This document shows positions 40,907 through 52,882 of a stretch of 64,000 nucleotides of DNA, in pieces (positions within the stretch are counted from its first letter, which is position 1; every line of letters begins with the position of its first letter). Position numbers and translations under genes: made by a program. Source of the stretch: Allomyces macrogynus ATCC 38327 (Eukaryota; Blastocladiomycota; Blastocladiomycetes; Blastocladiales; Blastocladiaceae); the NCBI GenBank assembly GCA_000151295.1, contig GG745354.1:1-64000 (forward strand), given 5' to 3'. Under the pieces are notes generated by a model, which saw nothing but the letters and a program-made list of their open reading frames with translations, searched no databases and was not told the origin of the DNA.

Positions 40907-42391
40907 ATGTCCAGCATCCTCGCCCAAACCGCGACCCGCCGTGCCCCGCATGCCGTTGCCCAAGCGACGCGCCGTACTGCCGCTGCTGCACGCTACCATG
41001 CTTCCACGAGCGCGCGTGCCTCGCGCTCCAAGCTCGCCGCGTCCGGCGCTGCGGGCGCTGCCGCCGTGGCCGGTGCTCTCTGGTGGTGGTCCACTTCGAC
41101 CTCGTCGCTCGTCGAGAATCTGGTGCGGTTTGGAGCCATGTTGAACGCGTCGCGATTCGACGAATGGTGCCACTGATCACCCATCTTGACGACGCGTCGC
41201 CAGATCCCCGCCGCCGAGTGCAAGGCCGGACCGATCAAGGTCGCCACCGACGCCGTCAACCTGCGCCCGCTCGGCCTCGATTTTGCGCACCGCGGCAACA
41301 CCACCTTCAAGAGCCCCGTAATCATGGACACGAGCAAGCCCATGGGCGAGCGCATGGCCGCCTATGTCAAGGAACTGCAAAACGAGATTGTCGGCGCGCT
41401 CGAGGAGCTCGAGCAGGCCGAGGCACCGAGCTTCAATGGCGCAAAGTTTGAGCGCGACGCATGGACCCGCACCGACGGCAACGGCGGCGGCATGTCGTGC
41501 GTGCTCTCCGGTGGTCGCGTCTTTGAAAAGGCCGGCGTCATGGTCACGGTCATGGAGAGTAAAATGTCGCCCGCAGGAGTCGCGCAGATGCGCGCTCGTG
41601 GCCGCGACTTCGGCGATATCCCCAAAGACGCGCACGTTCCCTTCTTTGCGGCGGGTATCTCGATTGTCATCCACCCAAACAACCCGCACGCGCCGACGGC
41701 GCACATGAACTACCGCTACTTTGAAGTGCGCGACCCGAAGACGAACAAGCCCGTGGCCTGGTGGTTTGGCGGCGGTGCCGACTTGACGCCGACGTTCCTC
41801 GATGCGAACGACGCCGCGCACTTCCATGCGCAGCTCAAGGCCCCTTGCGACCGGTCGCTCGGCAAGCACGCCTACCCGGCGCTCAAGGAATGGTGCGACG
41901 AGTACTTTTACCTGCCGCACCGCAAGGAGACGCGCGGCGTGGGCGGCATCTTCTTTGACGATCTCGACACGGACTCGCCGCACGCGCCCAAGGGCGCAAC
42001 CAAGGAACAGCTGTTTGCGTTTGTCCGCGACGCCGGTCGTGCGTTTGTGCCCGCCTACGCGCCGACCGTCGCGAGGCACATGCGCCAGCCCTACACGGCC
42101 GCCGAAAAGCGGTGGCAGCAACTGCGTCGTGGTCGCTACGTCGAGTTCAACCTGGTGCTCGACCGCGGGACCAAGTTTGGGCTCATGACGCCCAACGCAC
42201 GCATCGAGTCGATTCTCGTGTCGCTGCCAGAGACGGCGCGGTGGGAGTACTGCCACACGCCCGTGGCCGGGTCGCCCGAGGCGCGCATTCTCGACGTGCT
42301 CAAGACGCCGCGTGATTGGCTGAACGTGGGCATTGGTGCCGCCGTGATTCCCGACGACTTGTTGGACGCCAACCTCGCAGTCAAGGCATAA
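40907..42391 (+). CDS. HEM13: Coproporphyrinogen III oxidase (oxygen-dependent)
   Basis: Two exons (40907-41122, 41204-42391) encode about 467 residues. The enzyme converts coproporphyrinogen III to protoporphyrinogen IX by two O2-dependent decarboxylations in haem synthesis. Family blocks are clear: FERDAWTRTDGNGGGMSCVL, VIHPNNPHAPTAHMNYRYFE, WWFGGGADLTPTFL, KEWCDEYFYLPHRKETRGVG, GGIFFDDLD and LRRGRYVEFNLVLDRGTKFG. Residues 1-70 are rich in Ala, Arg and Ser, lack acids at first (TATRRAPHAVAQATRRT) and include a short hydrophobic stretch near residue 50. That resembles a bipartite mitochondrial intermembrane-space presequence, like animal CPOX and unlike the cytosolic yeast enzyme. The 81-bp intron separates this presequence from the catalytic domain. 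Confidence 0.95.
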
Positions 42392-44028
42392 AAGGCCACG
42401 AGCGTGATGGGGTTGGATCTTGCGTTGCTGGGATCCGGTTTGTCGTTTCTCGATCGGTTTTATCTATAGTTTCCTCGCCGTTTTAGCTGGCGTTGTCGTT
42501 GGCGTGTGTCTCCATTCCACAAACACGTTCTCTATCCGCCCTTCCCTCGAATATGTGTGTCTTCCGTAATTTTCGTGCATTCGCTCCCTTCGTGTAGCAA
42601 TGTTGCGCGCGACCGATTGATGAGTCGCATCGGGAGGATCGTCGTCGAAAGCGAGAAACAGCACGAAGCGGTGGAGCACGCCTGCTCAAGCGCGTGTTTA
42701 GGCATGAAAGTTATGTCTCGCACCACGATGGGAGACGCGGGCCGCTTCTCGTTTCTCGATTTTGACGGCGGTCTGCGCCTCTGACACGCCGACGATACCG
42801 ACGCATTAACACCAAGCCGCTCGCCGCAATACTGCCCGCGGAGGCTAAATAACACGTCCCATCATGGACAAGCCCCTCATGATCGGCGGTAAATGACTGT
42901 ATGATAAGGATGAGCCGGCACGAGCTGGAAGACGCAACAAGGGCATGGTGGCAACTCCGTTGGTACCAAATGCAAGTTGCGTGGAGATAAGGCAGGACGG
43001 ACAGAGCCTGGTACTCTCTGCTCCATCCCACCCCCGCCACCTGACCAGGACGCTCATGATGATCGATCATCAAACAAGGCACCAACTTCAGGGGACTGTG
43101 GAAGACGCGAAATGGAGAGCATGGCATGAACTCTGATCAAGTTCCATGCCTCGCCCACCACGCCGCGGCCCGCCCCGCGCTGAATCGCCAACAACCGGTA
43201 TTGACGAGGAGATTAATGTTGCTGACAGTCGAGGACCGTCCGCCATCCCGAGAACGACATGATTGATGTGGCAGACCACCACGCGCTGGGGTAATGAAAA
43301 ACATAGATCTGAACGCATGGACGACACCACCCCCAATGCCACGCACTTGAGCAGCACCATGGTGCACAATGTGTGCTCAACAAGTTGCAATGCACCCTTG
43401 CCAAAGGCTAGTCCGTGCAAAAAGCGCTGTAGAAGATGTGTTGTACGTCGGGGTGATATGTTCGATAGTTTCGGTCTCTGAACCTAGTGGCCCTGATGGA
43501 TGCCTGCTCATGTTCTTCTCTCATACGTTGAGCCTTGCTCCACCTTCAACAATACAATGCGAGCGACCAAGCCCCAAGGACGAAGAACCCGAGCCAAGTC
43601 CTTTTCCATTCTTGCATATTTTGTCGATTTCGGCATCGCCGCTGACGAAGAAACAGAATTTGAGAGAATGCTTGATGTTGAGCGTTGGCCGAACATGGAG
43701 CTCTGAGGACTTGTGGAGGGCGTGAGATGAATGAATACCTGCTGGTCCAGCCCGATATCGACGCCAGTCGTTTCCCCGGGCTGCGTCGTCAGCGGCCCAA
43801 GCCCAACTCCCAGCTGGCCCCACCAGCGTCGTCATCGCCCACACCTCTCGATGCTGGCCGTTGCTGCTCGGTTCTGGAAACGTCAACCAAGAGCTGTGCG
43901 TGTCGTTCATGTCCGAGTCATATGTGTTCAGTCAATGCGTCATTCTGTTTGGACTCGTCTCGCCGGGCTTCGTCCAGCTCTGGCCGTTCGCTCCGCTTAC
44001 TCACAAACTGCTGCAGCAAGCCGTGACT
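42392..44028. other. Intergenic, no gene found
   Basis: About 1.6 kb between the coproporphyrinogen oxidase stop and the DML1 start. Composition is balanced and frames are short. No family resemblance or RNA gene was recognised. Confidence 0.5.
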
Positions 44029-45590
44029 ATGCGCGAAATCATCACGCTCCAGCTCGGCAACTACGCGAACTATGTCGCAACTCATGTTTGGAACGCGCAG
44101 GTATTCGACGCGGGTGCCATGCTCACCGTCGGCACGATTACTGATCGCGGCTCTATGACAGTGCGCGTACCCGGCCGACAGCGACGTGATCGACCACTCG
44201 ATCCTGTTCCGTACAGGGATCGACTTGAATGTAAGCGTGGATCTGTGGTCAATTCCTACTTCACACGACGAAGTGCAACACTGACCGCCTGATGCTGGAT
44301 TTCACGACGTGACGCGACGCGACGCACCATCAGGGTCACGAAACGGTCACGCCGCGCACGGTCATTGTCGACCTCAAGGTCAACTACTCGCAGCTCTCGG
44401 ACGACACGGCTGCCGTGCTCGAGGCCGAGACCAGCTCGGCGGCCGACCGGCTGTGGGGCGGCGGGATCGATTCGTATGTGCGGCCGACCGCGCCCAAGAG
44501 CGAGTATCACACGATGCTCGAGGAAGAGGAGGCCGCTATAAAGGTCGAGGAGCCCGTGGTCGGGCCACCGCCGGCGCGCAAGCGGTTGGATCCGCAGTCG
44601 GTGCGCACATGGTCGGATTACAGCCACTCGTACTACCACCACAAGTCGTTTCACGGGCTGAACCGGCCGTTGCGGTTCGAGTGGTATGTGAACGGGGCGG
44701 AGATGTACACCGAGGACGACTGGGTGCGTTGTGTTTTGAAGTGAGCCGCTCGCTCACTTGTGCGTTTGGAATGGAAGCTGAGGACTCGCTAAATTCAGGG
44801 CAACGAGCTGTTCGAGGACCACCTGCGGTTTTTCCTGGAAGAGTCCGATTCGCCGCAAGGGTTCCAAGTGTTTGCGGATACGGACGACGCATTTTCGGGC
44901 CTTTCAGCGCGCGCGCTGACCCAGCTGCTGGACGAGTTCCCCAAGAAACCCTTGCTGGTCACCACGTTCTCGTCGGGCATGCACACGAACCTCGGGCTCA
45001 TGACGGCAGCGCTCGCCGATGCGGCCTCGGCGACTGACACGGGGGCCGAGTCGTGCATGCATCTGATGCTGCACGGAACACCGGTCGATGCCACGGCACC
45101 CGCACGGTACCTCGCGTCGGCGCCCGTGGCCGTCGCGCTAGAGTCGCTGACGCTGCCAACGCGCATTCGGCACGCCCCGCGCAGTCTGGGCGACCTCGTG
45201 CAGCATGTGGCGGGAGCCGGCGCCGGCCCGCTCGCCACTTGCCAGGTCTGGGACCGCGCGTGGAGTTCGGTCGGGTGGATGCCGGCGCACGCCGTGGGGG
45301 ATCGACGCGCGCGGCCCGTGGCCGAGTGGGTGGTACGTCGCGAGGCGGATACGCCCGAAGAGGGGTGGGAGCAACAGTGTGCGCGGTCCGACGAGTGGAG
45401 TACCCGCGTAGCGTACCCTCGCGTCATGCCGTTCCCGGACGAGGTGGAGCGCGCGACTTACGTGCGCGTGTGCGCGCCAGACCCGAGGGCGGTGCGCGGT
45501 GAGGTGGAGAAGCTGGCGCGCGCGATCCAGCACGCCGACGCCGAGGCAGCCGAGACGGTGCGCGCGCTGGTGCCAGAGGAGGAAGAGTAA
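44029..45590 (+). CDS. DML1: DML1/Misato family protein
   Basis: Four exons (44029-44100, 44162-44230, 44334-44723, 44799-45590) give about 440 residues. The N-terminus MREIITLQLGNYANYVATHV is the family hallmark, a tubulin-like nucleotide-binding start. It is followed by DHSILFRTGIDL, TPRTVIVDLK, WSDYSHSYYHHKSFHGL and FEDHLRFFLEESDSPQGFQV. Misato/Dml1 proteins share segments with tubulin and myosin, sit at mitochondria, and are needed for mitochondrial DNA inheritance and morphology. Each intron removes in-frame stops or a frame change and restores the family sequence (for example WNAQ joined to CAYPADSDVIDHS). The C-terminus is Glu-rich and a little shorter than in yeast. Confidence 0.9.
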
Positions 45591-45945
45591 TACCTGTGGA
45601 TGGAGAAGAGGATTTGTGATCTGTGCAGCCGCGTTCAGCCGTTCAGATGTCAATGCAAGAAGGTCGCGCAACCTAACCTGGCCTGGCCTCTGAGTCGTAA
45701 TTGCAGCGAAGAGTCACGTGCGCCAGGTCGACGCTCGTCGGCCTCTCGTCTGCTCGGCTCCGCTCCAGACCGCTTCGACGACGGTCGCGTCACCTCCGGC
45801 AATCCCATCTCTGCACCGCGGCGACCACGACGGCGGCGACGACCACCACCAGCAGCAGCGCCCGCACTCATCGCTCACGAATCCTTCGCGCTCGCGCACG
45901 CCCCTTGCCCGCTCTTACCGACCCCGCACACTGCGCCTCCGCACC
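45591..45945. other. Intergenic
   Basis: 355 bp separating DML1 from VID27, probably the VID27 promoter and leader. No TATA box was seen. Confidence 0.5.
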
Positions 45946-48638
45946 ATGAATTGGCTTAAGGCCGTTTCGTCGATCGTGCTCGGTGGCCCCTCGGACGAAG
46001 ACGCTGCCGAACAGGGCCCGCGTGACCTGATCACGCTCGACGGCGTGCTCTACCTCGACCGGCCCGACGCCGTGCGCGGCGGCCACGAGTGCCTCTTCCC
46101 AGACGCACAGGCCACGGTTCGCACCACCGAGCAAGAGTACCACCACGAGCTCGTTATTACGCGCATGGTCGACGAGGACGAGCTTGACGACGAGGATGAC
46201 GATGATGATGCCGATACCGACAACCACGACGGCGTGCACGGCGACGAAAAGGTCTTTGTCATTGTCCCGGCCATGAAGCTCCACCGCGGCTCGATTGCAG
46301 GCGACGCCGGCCCGATCCCGACGATTCGCTGGGTCGCGGTCGATGGCAACCCGGACGACATTTACGAGTTTGCGATTACGGGTGCAGGCAAGACGACCGT
46401 CGACATGTTTACGCGCCTGATGCTTGAGTGCCTCTCCCAGCGCACCTACCTGCGGTCGCACGACAATGCTGCCGACGCCGAGCTCGAGGCGCTCATGTGG
46501 GACCCCGTCGCCGTCGGCAAGCGCCGCCAGCAGCAGACTACGACGCCCGTGCGCAAGGTCCTTTCTTCCTGTCCATCGATCGCCCAGCTGTAAAATGTGT
46601 GACTCACTCCCCTGCTTTGCAGACCGCTGCGGCCCGTACCCTTCGTTCCCCATCGCCGACCCCCAAGCCCAAGCCCGCCAAGACTGCCGCACCCGCACGG
46701 ACCCCCACCAAGAAGCCTGCTGCGGCCGCGGCCCCGATCGTGCCCTACGGCGACGAAGATGACGAGTTTGATGACGAGGAGCTGCTCGCCAGCGCTCCCG
46801 CCGCCGCGGCGCAAGTGCCCGAGCCCGAGCAGCCCTCGTCGCACACGCTCCTCGCGCTCCTCCCGCCATGCCCCGCGATCCCCGACACGCTCGACCTGGC
46901 CTATTCCATGGACGCCGAGCTTTACCTGTTCAACGCCGCCGACCGCGAGTTCCAGCTGGCAGAACCCACGGCCGTCGCCCACATTTACGCGCACCACAAG
47001 GACCCGGACGTGTCCTACTTGGTCGTCTCGACGTCGACGGGCCCCGTCGTGTGCCAGCCCATTTCCGAGGCCATGAACCACATTTTCCACGATTTCGAGT
47101 GGGCGCTGATTTGGAACTTGCTCATGACCGTCGACATGGGCGGCGTCAAGCAGACGCAGGCCTACTCGCTCTCGCTGAAAATGGCGACCTTGGCCGAGTA
47201 CAACGAGTTCCGCAAGACGTTCACGTCCTATCACGTACAGGCGACGCTGCACGCGAGTATGGCCGCGCTCGCGCTCGACGACAAGGACGTCGAGTACTTG
47301 ATGGAGCAGGTCACGACGCGCGACGTGCCCATGGCCGACGATGAAGACCAGGAGAACAAGAAGGCGACCGCGGCGCTCTCGGACGATGACGAAGAGTCGG
47401 ATAATGACGACGACGAGGGCGATGCGCCTACGACGGCCGCGGCGGCGCATGCACAAGTGGCGGCGGGCGACGACGACGAGGACGACGAGGCTGATACCGA
47501 GGTCGAGCAGCCGGGTGTGACCAACTCGCTACTGATGGTGACACGCGACCGCGCGTTTGTCGTGCGCGGCAACAAGATTGGCGTGTTTGGGTACACGCCC
47601 AAGGGCGCCGTCAAGTACGAGACGGTCTTGTCGAACATCAAGTTCAACAAGACGCCCATCAACCCGGACAAGGTGCTCGTGCACGGCGGCGAGCGGCAGC
47701 TGATTTTGTCGGACCCGCGCGACAAGAACAAGCTCTACCAGCTCGACTTGGGGTCGGAAAAGATTGTGCAAGAGTGGTCGGTCGGACCCAACCAGGTGCG
47801 GCTGCAGGATATGGCGGCCACGTCCAAGTCGACGGATGCCGCCGCGGGTACCGACCCGACGCTCGTCGGGATCACGGATCGCGCCGTGTTCCAAATGGAT
47901 ACGCGCACCAAGTCGGGTGTCGTCGGCCAGTGGGAGGACAAGAGCTCGCACTACACGTACTCGAAGAACATGACGCTCTCGGCCGTGGCCACATCGGCCG
48001 ACGCGCACATGGCCGTGGCGTCAGGCAAGGGCGAGCTGCGGCTGTTCAAGAAGACGGGCCAGCGCGCAACCACGTCGCTGCAAGGGTCGGGCGAACCGAT
48101 TCGGCACCTCGATGTCGCGGCCAATGGCGAGTACGTGCTCGCCACGTGCGCGACGCACCTGCTGCTGTTCAAGGTCGGGCTCGATGGGAACAAGAACGCG
48201 TTTGCGAATCGCATGCCCGCCGGTGGGCGGCCCGAGGCTGTGCGGCTCCAGCTCGACCCGAAGCACGTGGCCATTATGCTCGCTGATGCGCCGTCGGCCG
48301 CTGGGTTGCAGTTCACGGCGGCCTACTTTAACGTGTCCCCCGCGGGCGAGTCGTCGATCATCACGTCGGTGGGCCGGTACGTGATTTCGTGGACGCTGGC
48401 CGATGTCTTGGCTGGCCGCAAGAGCAAGTATGTCATCAAGTCGTTTGCCGATAACGTCGTGGCCGACCAGTTCAAGTTTGGTGGCGACAAGCAGGTCGTG
48501 CTCGCGCTGCCGCAGGACGTCAAGAGCGTCGCGCGGTCGCGAATGGCGCGTGCGGACCGCGCGACGGCAGCGGCACAGGGGCCGATGGTCGTGACGAGAG
48601 CTGCGGCACGGCGTGCGGCGGCGGCGGGCAAGCAGTAA
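45946..48638 (+). CDS. VID27: VID27 family protein
   Basis: Two exons (45946-46557, 46623-48638) encode about 875 residues, slightly longer than the yeast protein (near 780). The N-terminal domain starts MNWLKAVSSIVLGGPSDEDA. It is followed by an Asp-rich insert near residues 80-100, a PH-like middle with WALIWNL, and two more acidic stretches. The conserved C-terminal beta-propeller contains NSLLMVTRDRAFVVRGNKIG, VLVHGGERQLILSDPRDKNK, LVGITDRAVFQMDTR and a late ADNVVADQFKFGGDKQVVLA. VID27 was found in yeast screens for vacuolar import and degradation of fructose-1,6-bisphosphatase; its molecular activity is poorly known. The 65-bp intron has an unusual GTCCTT donor but keeps phase. Confidence 0.93.
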
Positions 48639-49379
48639 GGTCGGTCGTTTGAGGCTGTACGAGGAGGTCAGAGTCAGACCGCGTGTCGTCGTCGGCCCGG
48701 TCGGTCCGTTCACGTGCGCGTGCCCGCTTATGTCGGCTGGCTCGGCATGGCTCTGCCGGGTCGCGTCGTTTCCAGAGAGCAGGTGGCATGGCAAGTCTGT
48801 GGATTTGTTGCTAAGTGGGCAGCATCAGTCAGTACCAACCAATATAGATTGGGTTGCATTTCGCCCCTCGTGCAGCGGTTTTCGAGCATCTTGGTCTGTC
48901 GTCAGCACGCTCACCCATATCCGCTGGCCCAAACGCTCGCTCGCACTCGCGCCATCGCAGTGGTCGCGCCATTCAAAGACTGGCCCAGTGTCACAAATGC
49001 CAGGGTTCGGCGGCAGGAATTGTTCATTTTGCCAAGTTCCGTCATCCGGCGGAAACGCTCCCAGTACAGAAGCAGCCAACTAGATCGAGTCAAACGGGCC
49101 TCCACCATGGCGCGCTGTCAACCAACCAAGCCGAGGCCGCCGTCGCCCTGCAGACCAAATCGCACAGCACGACCACCACCCGCTGCGAGCGCGCGCAACT
49201 CTCCGCATCACGTCGAGTACACCCCTTCGTCTGCCTCCAGCACCTCGATTCGCCCGCGCCCGAAGGCGCCGGCGCCGCGACCATTCCGTCGGTCCCTGCC
49301 TGCCCTCACCGCCGACTCTCGTCGGTGCCTGATCACGCTGCCCTCCAACTGCACGCTACCGCCAACAATCCCCGGTTCC
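48639..49379. other. Intergenic
   Basis: About 740 bp upstream of the Zn2Cys6 regulator. An open frame covers part of it (in phase with the regulator), but its composition is leader-like and no domain was seen. Confidence 0.5.
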
Positions 49380-52300
49380 ATGGAACCCACCATGTCAGAC
49401 CTCGTTGGTGACCTGTCCGAGACTCCTGCGGCCGCGGCTGCAGCAGCTGCGACGGCTGCTGCCGCGGCCGCCGCACAGCACACCCCGCCGCGCACGGGCC
49501 CCGTCTTCGCCGGGCCCATGTACCGCCGCACGCGCACGACGCAGGCCTGCGAAACGTGCCGCAAGCGCAAGGTCAAGTGCGACGGCCACCAGCCATGTCG
49601 GCATTGCTTCGAGTAAGTGCCGCGCGCACTTGGACGCCAGTGCTGGCGGAGCACCTGCTGACCATGTTGTCGTGCCCGTAGATTCAGCCTTGAATGTCGC
49701 TACGTTGCCACGCCGCACGCGAACGCCAAGCGCCCGCGGAAATCAGCCAGTGCGGCGGCGCCGCAGGCCGCCGCCGGTGAGACGCCGTCGCCCGAGGATT
49801 CGAATGGCGACTTGACGGCGTCGGCGGCGGGAGGTGACACGGGTGCGCGGCCCGCATCAAGTCGGAAACGGACCCGCGGCGGTGCGCGCGCCAGCCCCGC
49901 CGGTGCTGCTGCTACTGCTTCTGCCGCTGCCGATGCGGCCGACGCGCCGGCGTCGGGGGCCGATTCCTCGGGCGCGACCGACGTGGTGCCTCGCATGTCC
50001 GCACACCCGAGCCGCAGCGGCACGCCCGAAACTGCCGGCGCATCTTCCATGGCAATGACTGCGGCTACGGCGCCACCACCGCCACCACCACCGAGATTTA
50101 CCCCACGGGGCCCGCTCGCGAGTCCCGGGAGCCGTGGCGCGTCCGCCCCCGCGCGCACGATTCGCGAGTCGACGGCGCAGGATATCGAGGATATGACGGA
50201 GAACATGCTGCTCATGGTCTCGCTCGACGCGTCGGGCCGCCCGCGATCCTACTCGAAGCTCGGCCACTCGAATGGCCTCCATTTACTGCGCGGCTGGTCG
50301 CAGGCCGTCAATACCGACTCAGTGCTCTACGTCCACCCGTACGTTTTACCGCCACCCCTGGCCCCGTTGTTCGTGCTTCTGATCACTTTGGATGGCGTCA
50401 CTCTCTTTAGGCAACTGCAAAACCGGCTTCGTGCGCGCGAACTCGCGCGCGAGCAGGCTCTGTTCCCGCAGCGGCACTTTGTCCTCACCATGTTCGACGT
50501 CTACTTTGCGACCATGCACCACTGGATCCCGATTCTCGACCGCACCGCCGTTCTCGAGGAACTCGACAAGCCCATGCCGCACTTCATGCTGCTCTACGCA
50601 GTCCTGTGCGTCGGGTGCGCCGTCTTTGAGCGGTTGCATCAATTGACCGTCGTCAATTCGCCGCGCCTGTGGAGTACCTGGTGCGCCGAGCGCGTGTTAC
50701 GCATGCTACCGTCGGTTACGGTGAGCCCCGTGCACCAGATCGAGACGGTGCAGGCGATTTTGCTCGTCGGCAACCACTACATGAACGCGCCGGGCAGCCC
50801 GTGGGTTCTGAATGGGATTGCGCTGCGGATCGCGCAGGATATGGGTTTGCATACGGACCTCCGTGGTAAGTTTTCGTTTTCGTCCACCCGATTTTGCGTC
50901 GATTAGACGATATTTCTCATTCCCCATTCCTCCCTCATCCCCAGCGCCTCCGTTCCGCACGGTCAATATGTGCATTCCGACATGGGGCAAGACGTGGTGT
51001 TTTACGTACACCATGGACCGATTTGGGTCGGCGCTGAGCGGGAGGCCGTTGATGTGTACGTTTGGTTTGCGCAAAGTGGGTGGCGGAACTCGATGGTTTA
51101 GTTCTCACAAATCGTGTTTGCTCAACGTGATAGTCCACGAGGACGATTGCTTCTTGTCGACCGAGGTGTTTCTCAAGACGCCCGAGAACATGGTCAATTT
51201 CCGCGAGGACTTGCTGATCGAGCCAGATCACTTCTTTGTCTGGTACGCCTTGCTCTTGATGGCCATTCCGAGTCGACGAAATGAACTGACTGGGCTTCTG
51301 ACGTGACGACAGGTACGTCCGGCTAATGGACATTACGGGGAAAATCATTCGCTCCATAAACTCCATATGGCTGCGCCGGAACCTGCCCTACACTCTCCCG
51401 GAGCTGCACGCCATGCTCTCACAGTACCGCGCCGAATTGCCGAAAGCACTGCAATTCGACCCCAACGAAAAAGACCGCCGCAAGCGCACCATCAATGCGG
51501 CGCTGTCGCTCGTCTACTACTCGTCTGTCGTCTCACTCTACCGCCCGCTCGTCTCGTCCAGGTCGGCGGCTGTCGCATCGTCGCCGATGCGCCCGCAGTA
51601 CCTCGCGCTGCTCGAGGCATCCGTCAAGGCCATGCTGCAGGCGCTCGAGACAATTGTCGACGACATGGCGCTGTTCCCGTACCGGTTGCACTACGTCTCT
51701 ATCACGCTCCTGTCGGTGTGCGTCTTGATTGCCGACCACTCGCGCAAGCTCGGCCGGCCAGCGGACCCGGCCGTCGTGAGCTACCTCGACCGCATCGATA
51801 CGGTCCTCGCCAAGGTTTCGCCGACATGGCCCGCGTCGACCCTGTTCCGGCGCATCGTGCACGACGTCAAGGCCAATATACAGGGCGTCCGCATCGAGCT
51901 CGGGCAACTCGGCGTCCAGACGCTGTGGGTTATGGAAAAATCCAACACGCACATCGAAGACGCCGTCTTATTCCTCGACCAGTCGCCTGACGTGCAGCGG
52001 CCTGATATCGACGCGCTTGCGCAAGAGTACGTGACCCGGTTCCAGCTCGCGGGACTCAAGATGCCGTGCGGCGCGGGTGGACCCAACGAGGAGAGTAACG
52101 GCAACGCGCAAGAACCAGGTGCGCGGAACGGGTCGGTCCCTTCACGGTCGGCGTCGATGTCGTCAGGTTCGACGGGACCCACGTCACCGACCTGTTCGTC
52201 ATTCCGCGCCGACGCGGCCGCGGCCGCGGCTTCTGGCGCCGCGTACTGCCCACGGCCCAACGAGGCCATGTGTGGCCCTGGAGCGACACCGCCCACGGGC

Positions 52301-52882
52301 ACGCTGCCGAACCCGTGCGGACCGAACCCGTGTGGGTCGAATCCGTGTGCTCCCGATCCGGCCGCGGCCGCTGCATTCCAATTTGACCCAGCGTCGGCCG
52401 CTGCGCTCGGACTCCCCACCTTTCCCGCATCTCTCGCCGCGCGAGACCTCGGCCAAGTCCTCGAATGGTCGCCGCAGGACGCGCTCTGGGACTGGAACGC
52501 GTGGGCCATGGCGGCGGGGCAAGCCGATGCGGGCGAAGCTGGCGGTGGTGGGATCCCGGCCATGTTTGGCGACCCTGGTGCGTTTGCTGCACCGCCCGCC
52601 GCAGCGGCATCGTGGGGCGCCGTGTGGCCTCCTGCGCCACCGGCGGTGCCCAGCGCGCCCGTGACGGCGGGCGGCGATCCGATGGCGTGGTTGTCGATGG
52701 CCGGGCTTGGATTGCTGGGGAGTACGCCGGGTACGCCGCCGCCGCCGCCGAGCGGCGCCGGGTTGCCGTCGCTGTTCCCGGCGGATTTTCAGCTCATTGG
52801 GCCCGGGAACGCGGGTGCGTCGGCGGGGGTGGATGGGGTGAGTGGCACGCCGGCGCGGACGTTGTCACCAGGGCCGATGTAA
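49380..52882 (+). CDS. Zn2Cys6 (fungal binuclear cluster) transcription factor
   Basis: Six exons (49380-49612, 49682-50338, 50411-50865, 50945-51055, 51134-51242, 51313-52882) give about 1044 residues. A poly-Ala stretch (17-32) precedes the DNA-binding cluster: Cys57, 60, 67, 73, 76 and 83, spacing C-x2-C-x6-C-x5-C-x2-C-x6-C, with basic RKRKVK. The first intron falls inside the cluster and splits the codon after Phe77. The fungal-specific transcription factor domain covers about residues 300-560 (FDVYFATMHHWIPIL, PWVLNGIALRIAQDMGLHT, MDRFGSALSGRPLM). The C-terminal 350 residues are Pro/Ala/Gly-rich and may activate transcription. The regulated pathway cannot be told. Exons 4 and 5 are short and their boundaries are the least certain part. 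Confidence 0.85.

Noticed and set aside
41177..42256. Minus-strand open frame of 359 residues
   Set aside because: It is the antisense shadow of coproporphyrinogen III oxidase, caused by GC-rich third positions, and has no domain of its own.
46446..47456. Minus-strand open frame of 336 residues
   Set aside because: Antisense to VID27 and strongly biased in composition (Arg/Val/Gly). The plus frame matches the family throughout.
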